Assembly: GCA_947561585.1 (NCBI GenBank)
Contig: CANNZV010000938.1
Location: 145,657 to 209,656 of the forward strand
Direction: 5' to 3'
Length of the DNA stretch: 64,000 bases
Origin: Caprella mutica
Taxonomy: Eukaryota; Arthropoda; Malacostraca; Amphipoda; Caprellidae
The notes below the pieces were generated by a model that saw only the letters and a list, made by a program, of their open reading frames with translations, had not been told where the DNA came from and did not search any database. Made by a program: the position numbers and the translations under genes. Shown here one piece after another: positions 36,845 through 48,560 of this stretch. Position 1 is the first letter of the stretch, and each line of letters starts with the position of its first letter.

Positions 36845-37560
36845 AGAGAAAAGGGGACCGCGGGATAGGGAGTCAATATGTACTCTAAAAACCAACTCTC
36901 AGCCAATTATAATTGGTAATAATTAATTTTCTCGCTATATCTGGTATCTAACGTGCCACTAATCATATACACACTAAGGTATGCCCCTCAGTTTCCCGCA
37001 AACCTTCACAGGAGTCGTATGCAGCGTGTCAGATTATCAAACTTTGAATGGGATTTTCTATTAGTTCGGAGATCTAAAAACCTTGTAATTCAAAAGCCTA
37101 AGGCGTTTACAATTTTGAAGCTACGGCATTGCGATTTTTTGCATTCGATTCTCCCTGGAATTCTTTACAAACTCTGGAAGAGTTTTATTCAATTTTCGAC
37201 TGATACTGAAAAATACTGAATTTTGAAATTTATATTTTTTCAATTTTTTTTCACTAAAAATTTCAATAATTCGAAAACAAATTCGAAAAATCAAAAAAAA
37301 GCTTCCACAGTTTGTAGAGAATCTTGTGGAGAATCGAATGCAAAAAACCATAATGTCATAGCTACAAAATTGTAGTATCCATTTATTAATTTACACACTG
37401 TTCGAAATTCGAATAACTCGTTTTCTATGGGTCGAATCGAAAAAATGTCATGACACAAAAACATCTTAGAATTCATTTTATATATGTGAACAAAGTTTCA
37501 CAACCGTAGCTTCAATAATCAAAAACTTTTCAAAATCTGGGAACGGTGCCCTTAAATAGA
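36845..37560 (-). repeat. Inverted-repeat element related to 59577-59990
   Basis: Read on the minus strand from 37556, TTAAGGGCACCGT is followed by 'gaagctacggtt', 'agaaaacgagttattcgaa' and 'ttttttgcattcgattc', in the same order as 59577-59820 on the plus strand. The segment also folds on itself, since 37120-37160 and 37310-37360 are inverted (gcattcgattct against agaatcgaatgc). The TTAA end suggests the same insertion preference as the other TTAA elements here. Confidence 0.6.
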
Positions 37561-38188
37561 ACGATAATGTAAATATTTTTTATATAACTATAATTATTCA
37601 AAGTTATTCAATTTCATTGAAAAGAAAAATTGTACACAGTAACAATCAATTCAAGCTTTTACATTAACGAACATGTAATATATATAATTAAATAATATAT
37701 GTATTTTTCCTGATAGTATCAAATAATATATTTCCAAAATGCATGGGTAAACAGTAATAGCAATCGAAAGTAAGAGAATTAAACACAAAAGCATGAAAAA
37801 ATCAAACTGTTTTGAACGCTGAACTTGTTCTGACGACTTCGTATGTATATTAAATCGCTGCCAATGTAACCAGTGCCATTGGAAACTATGAATTTGTTTT
37901 TCACCCGAAGTCGTCAGTGTGAAAAATAGCTCAATTCCGCATCCATAGTAACAAACAGTAGGCTAACGGGGTATTTTGAGTTGTTAAATCGTAATGAAGT
38001 TTAATAGATTAATTTCATATATCCATGTTTTTGATATATTTACAGATATTATTTAGAAGGTATTTCAGTTAACTATAATATTGTTGAAGCTTGAGATCGT
38101 CACAACAGTACTTATAAAGTTAGGGTAGGTAATTACAGAACTCTTTTCACATTTATATCTATCAAGTTCTAAGTAAAATATCACTCAC

Positions 38189-38336
38189 TGTTTTGATTTA
38201 GGAGACAAGTACTTGATAAGGTGGAACAGGATGATTTTGCCATCAGCAGGTATGTGTTCTATGTACAGTCTGGTTCTCTCTGGAACAGGATTATTTCCAG
38301 TGATGGAAAAGTCTTCGGAGTATTTGACCTTCAGCC
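38189..38336 (-). CDS. HEPN-NACHT gene, coding exon 4
   Basis: This 148-nt exon has acceptor taccttgcag|GG and strong donor AAACA|GTGAGT. It starts with two bases, completing the single G left by exon 3, and ends with two, matching exon 5. The translation runs GLKVKYSEDFSITGNN, continues through a segment with RLYIEHIPADGK, and ends YLSPKSKQ. I see no catalytic motif; the strand-and-turn pattern fits the C-terminal repeat region of an NLR-like protein. Intron 3 between this exon and exon 3 is about 6.6 kb and holds a foldback element, a mariner hairpin and several arrays. Confidence 0.75.
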
Positions 38337-38373
38337 CTGCAAGGTAAATAATATTGTAGTGAGTTAAAGTTGT

Positions 38374-38545
38374 AACCCAGGTAACATTGCAATGTTCCCA
38401 GAACATCCCCTCGATATCGCAACCTCCCCTCAGTGTCGCAATATCGCGGTCCAATGTCAAGGGAAAGTTCCGCGATATTTTTCACGAATATCATTCCTAC
38501 GCGACGTTCTTGGGATATTCTGGCAACATGTATTACTAATATTAT
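38374..38545 (+). repeat. Short CCCAGGTAAC-family hairpin element
   Basis: It begins 'cccaggtaacattgcaatg' and contains inverted words (gttcccagaacatc, cgatatcgcaac against gcgatattttt, gacgttcttgggatattc). It lies 37 bp upstream of the exon 4 acceptor on the gene strand. Confidence 0.55.
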
Positions 38546-38549
38546 TTTC

Positions 38550-39070
38550 ACTGGAAATATGTTGGTAATAATTGATAAATAAATACGAAATGGGATAATA
38601 TTTAAAATAAATTATACCTTTTATTCCGACAAGACCATTAAAATTAACGGGGTATCAAGAGTAAAAGAAAAAAATATATATATAAAAAACATATATCGAA
38701 AATTTCTATAAAAGAAATATAATATATACAAGAATATATTTAGAAAAAAATATATGAAAATTTTTCATATGTCAAATGAAAATAAAGCAAAAGAATAATT
38801 ATTTATTAAAATGTATGTAAAAAATAATATAGATATAGAGAACAAATATTCATACAATTTTTTATAGATTAAATGTTAAATCGTAACATTTATCTTGCAG
38901 CCATCCAACCAACCAACAGACAAAGACACAGTGTATTTAGTTCATTATAGGGGGATATATATATTATAAGTATATATGGACGGAACCCGGAACTAGCCTA
39001 ATATTTATACTTTGCTATGCAAACTAGTCGTTTCAAAATCACTTTTTGGTCACGAACGCTGCATGCATTT
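38550..39070. other. AT-rich intron sequence
   Basis: Runs of 'atatat' and 'gaaaatt'. Nothing recognised. Confidence 0.5.
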
Positions 39071-39071
39071 A

Positions 39072-39252
39072 AATTTTTAATTTAAAGTCTTTAAAGGCTA
39101 ATTCAAAGTCCCTAAAGGCCAATTTCAAGTCCCCAAAGGCCAATTTAAAGTCCCTTAAGGACAATTTAAAGTCCTTAAAGGCCAATTTAAAGTCTCTAAA
39201 GGCCAATTTCAAGTCCCTAAAGGCCAATTTTAAGTCCCAAAAGGACTTTAAG
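39072..39252 (+). repeat. ~20-bp tandem repeat
   Basis: About nine units of 'aatttaaagtccctaaaggcc' type with small variants. The minus-strand open frame (63 codons, F-K-L-A-F-R-D repeats) is array-derived. Confidence 0.85.
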
Positions 39253-40860
39253 ATAAACACACTCGAGGTTTATAAAGTCTTAACTTTTGAAAATTAATTC
39301 CGGTTGTAAACAATAAATATGAGTTAAAATAGTATTTTTAATGATAAATGGTATTATTTAGATTCCTTTTTATGATTGTATAAAATATAATAGAAATTAC
39401 GACTAGAATAATTTGACACGATGATTGATGAATAATATTTTTGAAGTGATAGAAAAATATCAAAAAATAATTTAAAAAATGATAAAAAAAATATATCTAT
39501 CGTTTTATATTATTATAAAACATATCCTTTTAAATAGTTTTCTTTAAGATTTAATTATAACTAATATGCATATTCTAGACATACTATAAAACTTTTCAAT
39601 TTGAAAGAAGAAAGTTTAATTACAACAAATAAACAGTATTTTATTTATATTGTTCAAAACTTGCTGAATATTGGTATATATAATTTATATATTAACATTT
39701 AATTAAAGATAAAATCCTAACATTTCATAGTGTTTAATCATATCTTGTAATTTGTTAAGATTTCCATTATAAAGAATATACTTTCATGTACATATATTCA
39801 GAATGTCAATATAGTCTACATATACTGTGCTCATATAAATCATATATCATATATGGAGAATATATTTAGTTAATTCTTTCAATTTATTCTAAATATACCT
39901 ATTCTATACCGTTTAATATTAAAAGTAGTCTTCTTATACAGATCTAAAATTTATGAGATGCTTACATTATTGTCTTTTAACCGCGAACTATGATAAGACA
40001 TTTCACTCGAAAAAATCTCCCTAAATACCTCATGCTCGCCCCATGTTGTTCATACTCGTTACTAGTCAGTGCCAGTATTTAGTGTTAATTAGCCCAATAT
40101 GAAGATTTTTGGAAGTGTTTTGTTAATTACAATATTCCTACAGAAAATTGTGCATCAGTTTTTTTCAATTAAATATTGAAACGGCTTTTTTAGTCACCTG
40201 AATCACAGGTGCATCTTATCGTAGTACATTATGTAGCCAATAATTTGTTTCCAGCTAATAATAATGGTCTAGTTTGCGCTGCGTAGATAGAGCGTTCATA
40301 AACTTGGCAATAATGAGACCTTAACTCTTATATTTCATTATGTGGTTTAAGAAACATAAGATTATACTAAATTATATTATATTTATTTTGAATAAATTTT
40401 ATTCAACTATTTATGATGAATTAAATTCTCCAACTGCGCAATAATACATGACGCGTGAGTGACGTCACAAGACATCACTGTGACAAAAAGGCTCCACTTT
40501 TAAAAATCTGTGAGTGAGTGCAAGTGTCTCATTTTTTCTCTCAGATTTATTCATCGTGTTTATTATCCGTAAACTTTAGTAATTAGAAACATTTAAGTTT
40601 ATTTATACATAGGTAACTGACAAAAAGTGATTAGTGTTTCTCAGAACCTGCCACAGGATATAGTTAATAATTTACTTCTCTACAGTAGTTAGCCTAGGTA
40701 GATTTAGCTAGTTACCTTTTGCAGAATACCTAGTTGGTAATTTACTACTCTGTAGTAGTTTGGCACCTAGTTATTTATTTACCGTACTTCTTATCTTTAG
40801 TGAGCTACCTAGGTATGCCTAGTTATATATTCACTTTTTTCAGCTCTAGTTAGCTATGGG
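39253..40860. other. AT-rich intron sequence
   Basis: No gene was recognised. 40670-40850 is dense in 'cctaggta', 'gttatttact' and 'gtagtta' words that recur at 41480-41640 on the other side of the family A copy, as if that element had inserted into a short-motif repeat. Confidence 0.4.
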
Positions 40861-40861
40861 A

Positions 40862-41466
40862 CAACGACAAAAGCCCACACGACAGAAGCACATACCTACA
40901 AATGCCCATACAGACAAAAGATCACTCAGACAAAAGCTCACACAGACGGAAACAAAATTATTATTCCTGCAATATAAATAATCCATATATACAAAGTTGG
41001 AACGAAGGAAGATAATAATTTAACAGTTTCCTTTCTACGAAATCATTGTAAATTTGTATTATGCACCAAATTTAGGGACGCTGTTATCGCAAAACTTAAT
41101 TTTAAAACACTTTAATTTATGTACTAAAATTTTAGTATGTATTGGAACATTTAGTAGGACGGCAGGTGACCAGCAGACGTCTTGTTCAATTGTCCTGTAG
41201 GATTACTGATCGAAAGGTCAAACAAAAGCATCTGTAGACTTTGCTAGCTATAGTCTTAGATTCTATAGCCAAGTAATTTACTTTATTGGCTACAATATTC
41301 TAACGTTGCAATACCATTGATAAGTATTCGTCGGTGTGGGCTTTTGTCTGTGTGGGCTTTTGTCGATGTGGGTTTTTTTATCGGTGTGGGCTCTTGTCGG
41401 TGTGCACTTTTCTTGGTGTGGGCTTTTATCGGTGTGAGCTTTTGTCGATGTGGGCTTTTGTCACCC
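40862..41466. mobile_element. Foldback-like element with inverted minisatellite arms, family A, copy 2
   Basis: The left arm, 40862-40950, has about six cccacacgacaaaag-type units. The right arm, 41327-41466, has about nine inverted units (gtgggcttttgtcggt) and ends 'tttgtcacccc'. The 375-bp spacer is the inverted counterpart of 8060-8420, including 'aataatccatatatacaaag' and 'agacgtcttgttcaattgtc'. It sits in intron 3 of the HEPN-NACHT gene. Confidence 0.8.
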
Positions 41467-42069
41467 CTTGGTTAGCAACCTACCTAATTGATTAGGTATT
41501 AACTTCACTGTAGCAAGTAGGTAGTAAATACCTAGGCAGGTACTTAGTTATGTATTTACTTTTCTGCAGAACCTAACTGGTTAGTTATTTACTGAAGTAC
41601 AGTACTTAGTCTATTTTGGTAGGTACTACCTAGTTAATTATAATAATTGTAACTAGCAAGACCCGTGGAAATTCCACGGGATGAGAACTAACAAAATTTT
41701 TTTGATAGAACTGATTAAAAAATGACTCTGATTAGGACAGAAAGCATATAAAATGCAGCAAGTGTGTTTAGTAACATGCTTCTTAAAATAATATCCTTTG
41801 TATTTATTTTTCTTGGTCGCATCACATACTCGATTTACACCAACTTTAAGAGGTGCTAACCCGTTTTTTGACTAATAGACCGACTGACACGGTTTACTTT
41901 ATAATAGTATATAAAGATTATCCCTTATAAATATTCCATTGGAGACAATAAATTGATTTACACCAACCTTATGAGTTACTATTTATAGAATGCCTGTTTA
42001 ACGTATTTTGTTTATAGCACCATTTAACATTTTTTCTAAAGTAAGTTATATTCTAGATCAACAGTTCCT
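41467..42069. other. Short-motif and AT-rich intron sequence
   Basis: 41480-41640 repeats 'acctaggcaggta' and 'gttatttact' words. 41655-41685 is a hairpin (acccgtgga-aattccacggg). Nothing coding was recognised. Confidence 0.4.
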
Positions 42070-42275
42070 CCCCCAACTTATTTCACTTCTCCCACTTTCA
42101 CCCCCCCCCCCTCTTTACTTCCCCCACCTACATTTCCACCACATACACTTCCACAATCAACACTTCCACCATCTACACTTCCACCATCTAAACTTCCACC
42201 ATCTACTCTTCCACCACCGTCCACTCTTTCACCACCTTCATTTCCCACACCTTCATTCATCCCACCTTCGAGGGT
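42070..42275 (+). repeat. Pyrimidine-rich array (cttccaccatctaca)
   Basis: About ten units of 15 bp, cttccaccatctaca and variants, are preceded by a C-rich run. Open frames on both strands (60 and 92 codons) are array-derived. Confidence 0.85.
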
Positions 42276-42636
42276 ACCTAGGTTAATAAGTTGTTTTCTA
42301 TCTATTTACTTGTTATGCAGTTAATTATTTTTTCCTATTAAATCAATATTATAAATAAAATATCAGATATCATTTAGAGGTGGAGAAAATCTCAGTAGCT
42401 ACTCGGGAAAATTATTTACTCTCACACTACTCGGAAAGTGGGTGTTTGAAAATTTCTAAAGAATTCGGTCACATGACTTATTTTAACGCCCATTGTCCAG
42501 GTACTATGAGTATCCAAGAACTGTGACGTTCCCCTAAAACTTTATGAAGATTTCACCTAGGTAATATGACTTAATAAGATAATATCTATTTACATAAAAC
42601 ATAAATAGGTATAATTAATAATTGATAGTTATTTTA
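42276..42636. other. AT-rich intron sequence
   Basis: Nothing recognised apart from short 'acctaggta' words. Confidence 0.45.
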
Positions 42637-43308
42637 CAGGGTGTCCGACACTTTTGTTGCCAAACTTCAATATAAGGTTGCATTCGTCGAAATGAACACT
42701 TTATATTCAATGAAGGTATGGTCTAAAATGCTTAGTTAAAGAGTTACAAGGTTAGGAAAGTAGTATCTGTACCATTTATTATTATTAGTTAACGTTATTT
42801 TTTTTAATGTTGCGATAAGAAACAAAACATTTTTAACAGTAATTATTAGGAGCACAAGAAACATAATCTTAAATTAGGTTACATATTTACAGAATGCGTT
42901 CAATTTGCCGCCCATTTGTTGCGATAAAAGCGTTCAAACGTTTGTCCCACAAGGATTCGTGAAACTCCTGGTGTCTTTGCTTGCGTCTGTCAATCATTGG
43001 ACAAACGTTTGAACGCCTGCATCGTAACAAATGGATGGCAGTTTGAACACATTTTGCAAACATGTAATCTAATTTAAGATTAAGTTTCTTGTGCTCATAA
43101 TAATTACTGTTAAAAATGTTTTGTTTTTTATCCTAACATTAAAAAAATGTCGTTAACTAATAATAATAAATGGTACAGATACTACTTTCCTAACCTTGTA
43201 ACTCTTTAACTAAGCATTTTAGACCATGCCTTCATCGAATAAAAAGTGGTTATTTCGACGAATGCAACCTTATGTTAAAATTTGGCAACAAAAGTGTCGG
43301 ACACCCTG
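42637..43308. mobile_element. Mariner-type hairpin element, 672 bp
   Basis: The ends CAGGGTGTCCGACACTTTTG and its inverse are flanked by TA on both sides (42635-42636, 43309-43310), as in Tc1/mariner elements. The arms are inverted copies of about 330 bp separated by a short non-repeated centre. Read outward from the centre on the minus strand, the left arm encodes FHESLWDKRLNAFIATNGRQ followed by IERIL and a stop at about 42895. This resembles the C-terminal tail of mariner/IS630-type transposases. The right arm encodes the mirrored, decayed copy. The element is therefore a foldback made from two inverted 3' ends of a mariner-like element and is not autonomous. Confidence 0.75.
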
Positions 43309-43310
43309 TA

Positions 43311-43859
43311 TAGCGATACTTTGTAGGTAACCATATAGGTAGTTCTGTGCTAACCTCATTACTCAAAAAATATCTATCTACCTAGAACATAACTAAAAAA
43401 GAACTATTACTGAGTATTAGGTAGGTATAATGTACCTACTTATTATAGAATGGTGAAAAATGTTCCTATGCTGAAAATTTAATCTGATTAGTGTTACAGA
43501 GGTTTTGAAATGAAGCTGTAAAAGAATATATTATGTTGTTATCTGCTTTCTGGTCGTATACTCTAAAATCTACATGGCTGATGGAGGTAACAACGGTGAA
43601 TACACAGTGAAGGATATACTAAATTGAATGATAGTGATAGTTGTGCTAAAAAATTCCGACGGTCGCCAGTATTCTTTTGTATATTTCCCAATGCGCACAC
43701 CTTCTCTACTCATCTAAAACTCCAACAGCTACAGAAAAGATTCACTTCAATACGAGTAAGGCAGGCACAGACATAATGAATAAGTACCATCACGTATGTA
43801 CTCCTAATCATTAGCAATAATGAAATTATACTAGCATATATTTTTATTATGAGCATTTG
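43311..43859. other. AT-rich intron sequence
   Basis: Nothing recognised. Confidence 0.45.
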
Positions 43860-44134
43860 CAAAATAACCTTCCCGCAATATCCCAGCTATATTCCCTTCC
43901 GATGTTCCCAAAACGTCCCCAGTGGATATCGTGAAAATGTCCGTTTCTGTACTTTTTTGGGAATGTTCCCGGAACATCGTTAGGGTATAAAAATCTCCTT
44001 CCTATGTTTCCAGAACATTACCTGGGGATGTTTCCAAAAAAGTACAAAAACTGATATTCTTGCGATATTCCCTGGGAACATCACGGGGACATCGGAAGAG
44101 AATATCGCGGGGATATCCCGGAAAGGTTATTTTG
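43860..44134. mobile_element. Palindromic foldback MITE
   Basis: The two halves are inverted copies starting CAAAATAACCTT and meeting near 43997. Words such as 'cccgcaatatccc', 'gatgttcccaaaacgtcccc' and 'ctgtacttttttgg' have complements in the right half. It is compositionally like the ggaatattcc-type elements at 25.4, 47.4 and 57.6 kb. Confidence 0.75.
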
Positions 44135-44184
44135 TTGCCTAGGAAGTGTTTGGATAACACATTTATCCATTATTATTAGACATA

Positions 44185-44535
44185 TATTAATTGTTATTAG
44201 ACATTTATTAATAATTATTAGACTTTTATTAATTATTATTAGACATTTATTAATTGTTATTAGACATTTATTAATTATTATTAGACATTTATTAATTATT
44301 CTTAGACATTTATTGATTATTATTAGACATTTATTAATTATTAGTAGACATTTATTAATTATTGGTAGACATTTATTAATTATTATTTGACATTTATTAA
44401 TTATTATTCGATATTTATTAATTATTATTAGATATTTATTAATTATTATTAGACATTTATTAATTGTTATTAGACATTTATTAATTGTTATTAGACATTT
44501 ATTAATTGTTATTAGACATTTATTAAATATTATTA
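44185..44535 (+). repeat. 24-bp AT-rich tandem repeat
   Basis: About 14 units of 'attattagacatttattaatt' (24 bp with variants). It has no coding potential and lies in intron 3, 441 bp downstream of the exon 3 donor on the gene strand. Confidence 0.9.
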
Positions 44536-44975
44536 AAAGAAAATTTAATTTAGGGTAACTAATCTGTAATCAATTCTAATTTTAATAAAAAAATATTTAT
44601 TCAATATTGTGATAGGCTCAATAAATAAAATCCTAGGCTTTGTGAAAACACAATATTTAACTAATAATTAATTTATTAATAAATACTACAAATATAATTA
44701 AACTTAAACAAAGATATATCATTAAATAATAATATAAGTTTGTAATAACAGAATATTAAATTATCCTTGCATTGATTATAGGAAAGATTAATACATTGAA
44801 TATAAAGTAAGGATTATAATATTCAGTATAATTAAATAAAATTAATCATAATTAAAAGGATGGATCAAAATATTTGCTACAAATCAATAGGAAGGATTAA
44901 TATAATAATCTAATAATATTATTAAAGAATTACTAATAACGGTTTGTTTTTCAGCAGAACAGCTGATACACTTAC
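44536..44975. other. AT-rich intron sequence
   Basis: Nothing recognised. It ends at the exon 3 donor. Confidence 0.5.
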
Positions 44976-45139
44976 CTAAGATATCTCCTTTGTATTCTTC
45001 TAAGACTGCAATGCTAAAAAATGAAGTACAGTCTGTGCTTAAGTACAGACAGCAATTCCTTTCACCTCTTTGACTTCTCACCACAATGGAGAGATTTTCT
45101 TCTGATGAAACGCAAGCTTTGAAGTCAGTTACTTTGCAA
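44976..45139 (-). CDS. HEPN-NACHT gene, coding exon 3
   Basis: This 164-nt exon follows a pyrimidine tract and acceptor acatatcag|T and ends at a consensus donor, TTAG|GTAAGT. It starts with one base, completing the AA left by exon 2, and ends with one base, completed by the GG that opens exon 4; both joins are in frame with no stop. The product starts NCKVTDFKACVSSEENLSIV and continues with a Cys-rich segment (NCCLYLSTDC) and EEYKGDILG. No domain was recognised; it belongs to the region C-terminal to the NACHT module. No ATG is needed, and the ATG inside it is not a gene start. Confidence 0.75.
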
Positions 45140-46488
45140 CTGATATGTTAATGTGGAAAAAATAAAACAATTGGTAAAAAGATAAATAAAAGTTACAAGA
45201 TTGGTATCTTTGTATATCTTCGATAATATTAAAATAATATTAATTTTAAATTAATATAATATAATACTAATATTATATTAATATTACAATAATTTTATAT
45301 GGTTATTATATCTATTATATATAATCGAATTTAAATTAGATTATATTATTTTTCATTTAGATTCATATATTTATCATAGGTAATTAGCGCCACCTGTCTT
45401 ATTAATTAGAAACCAAATTTTAAAGAATTCAACTCGTGGTTTTCAGTTTAGTTTTCGACATGCTAAAGTCATCACCTAAAAATCTGTGCCTCCAAACTAT
45501 TTTCCTCCAAATTAGGTGAGAGTGATTTGTGTGTATAATATTTTGTTAATAATTTGTTAAGAATAGCGTTAGTGCTATACTCGTTTTAGGTTTATGCTTT
45601 ATTAGTGTTCAGTTTATCCTATCGTTCTAACGCTAAAATTTTCTATCCTGTCCTACGGCCTTCAAATCTAAGTTTCTATCTTTAATTTTTGTGCTATTTT
45701 TGAATCCTATTAATTTCTTTAGTTTTGTCTTTAAATTCTCTTATAAAGTTTGCGATTTGAGTTAGTCAAAAATGCGATTTTTATTTCGATCATATTTTAG
45801 TTTAAATTCTTTATTTAGTTTACATCCTTTATTTTTGTCATAGATTTGTGTAATTTATTTATTATGTTATTTAAAAGTTTGTTTTTGTATCTGATTGCTG
45901 GTACCATTTTGTTTGTTTGTTCGTTTTCTACGTTTACTCATGTCAAATATTCCTTCAATAATTCAAAACTACAAATCTTCAAATGCGTTTAATTTCCTCC
46001 TCATCCCTTCATCAATAAAACGCGTTACCTAGAATGAATAAAAAGAGAACACAGAATTTGAGGCCAGAATAAGTAGCATGGCGAAGTATAAAAATTAATA
46101 ATCCAGTAAATTTGTCGCGTGCGATTACAAGTATTATATTAATATTATATTGATATTATATTAGTATTATATTAATATTACGATAATATAATATTAATTA
46201 AATATTGATATTTATTAATTTTTTATGAATTATTCATTACTTATTAATTTTATAAATAATATACATAAAATACTAATAATTCACTGTTTATATAATACTA
46301 ATCATTTATTAATTAGTAATGTAATATTAATTATTCATTTATTATCATTTATTTATATAATATAAATTATTTAATTGATATTATTCTTCATATATTTTTA
46401 TAGCTAACTCTCTACTTCAATCATTGTATCTAGATAGTTCATTTAAATTAAAATAGAGGTAATATGAATAACAACAAAAGTAACTAAC
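45140..46488. other. Intron 2, AT-rich
   Basis: Repeated 'attaatattatatta' microsatellite-like runs at 45230-45330 and 46125-46200. No gene was recognised. Confidence 0.5.
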
Positions 46489-46932
46489 TTGCTTTTCTTG
46501 AGCTGTGTGTAGAATTCTCCCTCCAGTGGTTCGTAATTGTCGTGACTATGACGCAAATAAAAACTAATTTCACTGTCATCTCTCAGCACTCTCAGCAATG
46601 TTGTTAGTTGTTGAGTGTTTGTAACCTCTTGAGAATTGAAGTCAATCTTAACTGCAGTCTTCAGTGTATGCACCACATCTGTCATGGGTTTGATGTGTCT
46701 GTAGTACTCTAAGTCATACCTGTTCCAGCCTCTCAGACAGTCAGACACAATGGTGATGATGTCTACATTGCTGTCTGATGACAGAATGAGATCCAAGTGA
46801 TAGACAGGAGAATCATAACTATCCTTTGGTTTATAGTATTTCTTTAGCATTAGAGTGAAGGTGTTTCTGTACTTTGTGAGTTCTCCATTATTCAGGGTTT
46901 CCAACATCAGAAGTTTGATGATATTCCCAAAC
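46489..46932 (-). CDS. HEPN-NACHT gene, coding exon 2
   Basis: This 444-nt exon lies between acceptor ttttctcaacag|G and donor AGCAA|GTTAGT. It begins with one base, which completes the AG left at the end of exon 1 to give Arg, and its 148 codons contain no stop. The translation starts FGNIIKLLMLETLNNGELTK, continues with LDLILSSDSNVDIITIVSDC (an LRR-like hydrophobic spacing), and ends in YTQLKKSK. It contains no NACHT motif and lies where NLR proteins carry their C-terminal repeats. The intron between exon 1 and exon 2 is 5.9 kb and full of TIR elements. Confidence 0.82.
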
Positions 46933-47039
46933 CTGTTGAGAAAAATAAACACATTACAAACTATATAGTTAGCACATTTGAACAATTAAAACATTAAATT
47001 AATTTAAAGTATATATTCTAATTTACATATACTTTAATT

Positions 47040-47345
47040 TACACACCTTTCATTTTACACAATCTACCTACCTACCTACCTTCTTTAAACCTACCTAACT
47101 ACATACGTTGAACCTACCAACCTACCTATTTTAACCTACCTACCCACATACCTTCATTAAACCTACCTACATTAAACCTACCTACATTAAACCTATCTAC
47201 CTACTTTCTTCATACCTACATTGACCTTACCTACCTACCTTGTTTAAATCCTACCTATTTTAACCTACTTAAATCTACCTACCTACCTACTTTTAAACTA
47301 CTTACCCACATACATTAAACCTAGATACCCACCAACTTAAACCTT
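47040..47345 (+). repeat. CCTA-rich degenerate microsatellite
   Basis: 'cctacctacattaaa' and 'ctacctacc' units with drift over about 300 bp. It lies in intron 1. Confidence 0.85.
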
Positions 47346-47348
47346 CCT

Positions 47349-48175
47349 ACCCAGGAAACAAAAAATTATTCCTGGGATATTGTTATTCCCTCCATATCCC
47401 CATCGTTATCGAGGGATGCCCAATTTCGACGTTTTCGCGATATGGGGATATCCCAAAATGATATCGAAGGAATAATAATGGGATTTAAATATATTACCCC
47501 TGGAATATTCCCTCAATATCAAGGAATACCGAAATTATTATTCCTTAGATAACAAGGTGATAAAAATGGGATATCGAGGGGATAATCCTTTGATATCAAG
47601 GAGGACAAATGGGAATATTCCCTGAGCCTTCCCTGGATATAAAGAATAAAGCAAGGATATACAGAGAAGTATACCAAATTAATATTTCCTAGCATATAGG
47701 GCATATCTACGTTTGGCTTTATATGAATTAGTTTATTGATACATATTGTTATATACAAATGATATGGAAAAAAATGAAGAGAGAAAGGAAGTGGTGTTTC
47801 CGGGAATTGAACTCGCAACTTGTTGTCCCCTGTTTGCCACGCTTTATGAACCTTATGCAATTTGATAACTCAAGTGCATCTTTGATTTATCATAGATGAA
47901 TAAAGTTTCGTATTTCTTAGATTATTTCTTTTTTCTTTTATTATCGTTTCTTTTATACCTAATTTATAAGGGATCAACTAATTCCAAGAATATTCCCTCG
48001 ATATCATTGGAGGATCAACACATTTTCACTTATTCCTGGAATATTCCCTCGATATCGGAAGAGGATCAACTAGTTCTCATTAATTATTGGGATGTTAACC
48101 CAGTCTGCAGAATATGGGAGATTTTTGGGATATTCTCTACGAAGTGTTCCATAACCTAAGAGAAAATCAGAATAT
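47349..48175. mobile_element. Foldback element with ggaatattcc arms and a tRNA-like core
   Basis: The left segment (47349-47650) and right segment (47970-48170) carry inverted 'ggaatattccctcgatatc' words. The left end reads CCCAGGAAACAAAAAA. The core at 47791-47850 reads on the minus strand like a tRNA: an RNA polymerase III B-box-like GAGTTCAATTCCCGG with upstream 'gcgtggcaaacaggggac'. 57590-58405 is a second copy with the same order, and 61980-62120 has a related core. It lies in intron 1 of the HEPN-NACHT gene. Confidence 0.65.
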
Positions 48176-48223
48176 CTACTAACAATTTCCAGCAAAAATG
48201 GAGAAAGACAGGTTATCTACGAA

Positions 48224-48560
48224 CAGACTTCACCCTGATAACATTGCACTATCGGGCCAACGTCGGTAAACGTTGGCAGAGTAAGGACACGATCGGTCAT
48301 TGACACCCCAATGCTATTACACACTGGGTCAATGTATGGTAAACGTCACTGGGCCAACGGTTGCCAAGCAGAACTGGCCAAATGAAGGGAAACATTGGTT
48401 AACCAATCCAATGATTTTTTGATGTACCAGTATATTTATTATACTGGTTTACCGGATTTATTTGGCAGTTGTCACCAGAATATCAGAGAGGTTAGGTGCA
48501 AATGATCTCCCTCAAATTTAATCACACCAAATAACCAATTTACTATCCTCAATTTAGTAT
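48224..48560 (+). repeat. Dispersed element 'CCTGATAACATTGCACTATC', uninterrupted copy
   Basis: Ordered similarity to 49412-49504 plus 50291-50525: 'cgggccaacgtcggtaaacg', 'ggcattgacaccccaatgct'-like, 'cattggttaaccaatcca', 'ttttatttggcagtt' and 'acaccaaataaccaattta'. At 48310 it preserves the empty site for the element nested in the other copy. Confidence 0.75.

Noticed and set aside
42008..42286. Histidine/proline-rich 92-codon protein
   Set aside because: It is a by-product of the cttccaccatctaca array.
46443..46985. Independent 180-codon gene starting at its own ATG
   Set aside because: The segment before 46932 is intron ending in a pyrimidine tract and AG; the rest fits exon 2 of the NACHT gene in phase.
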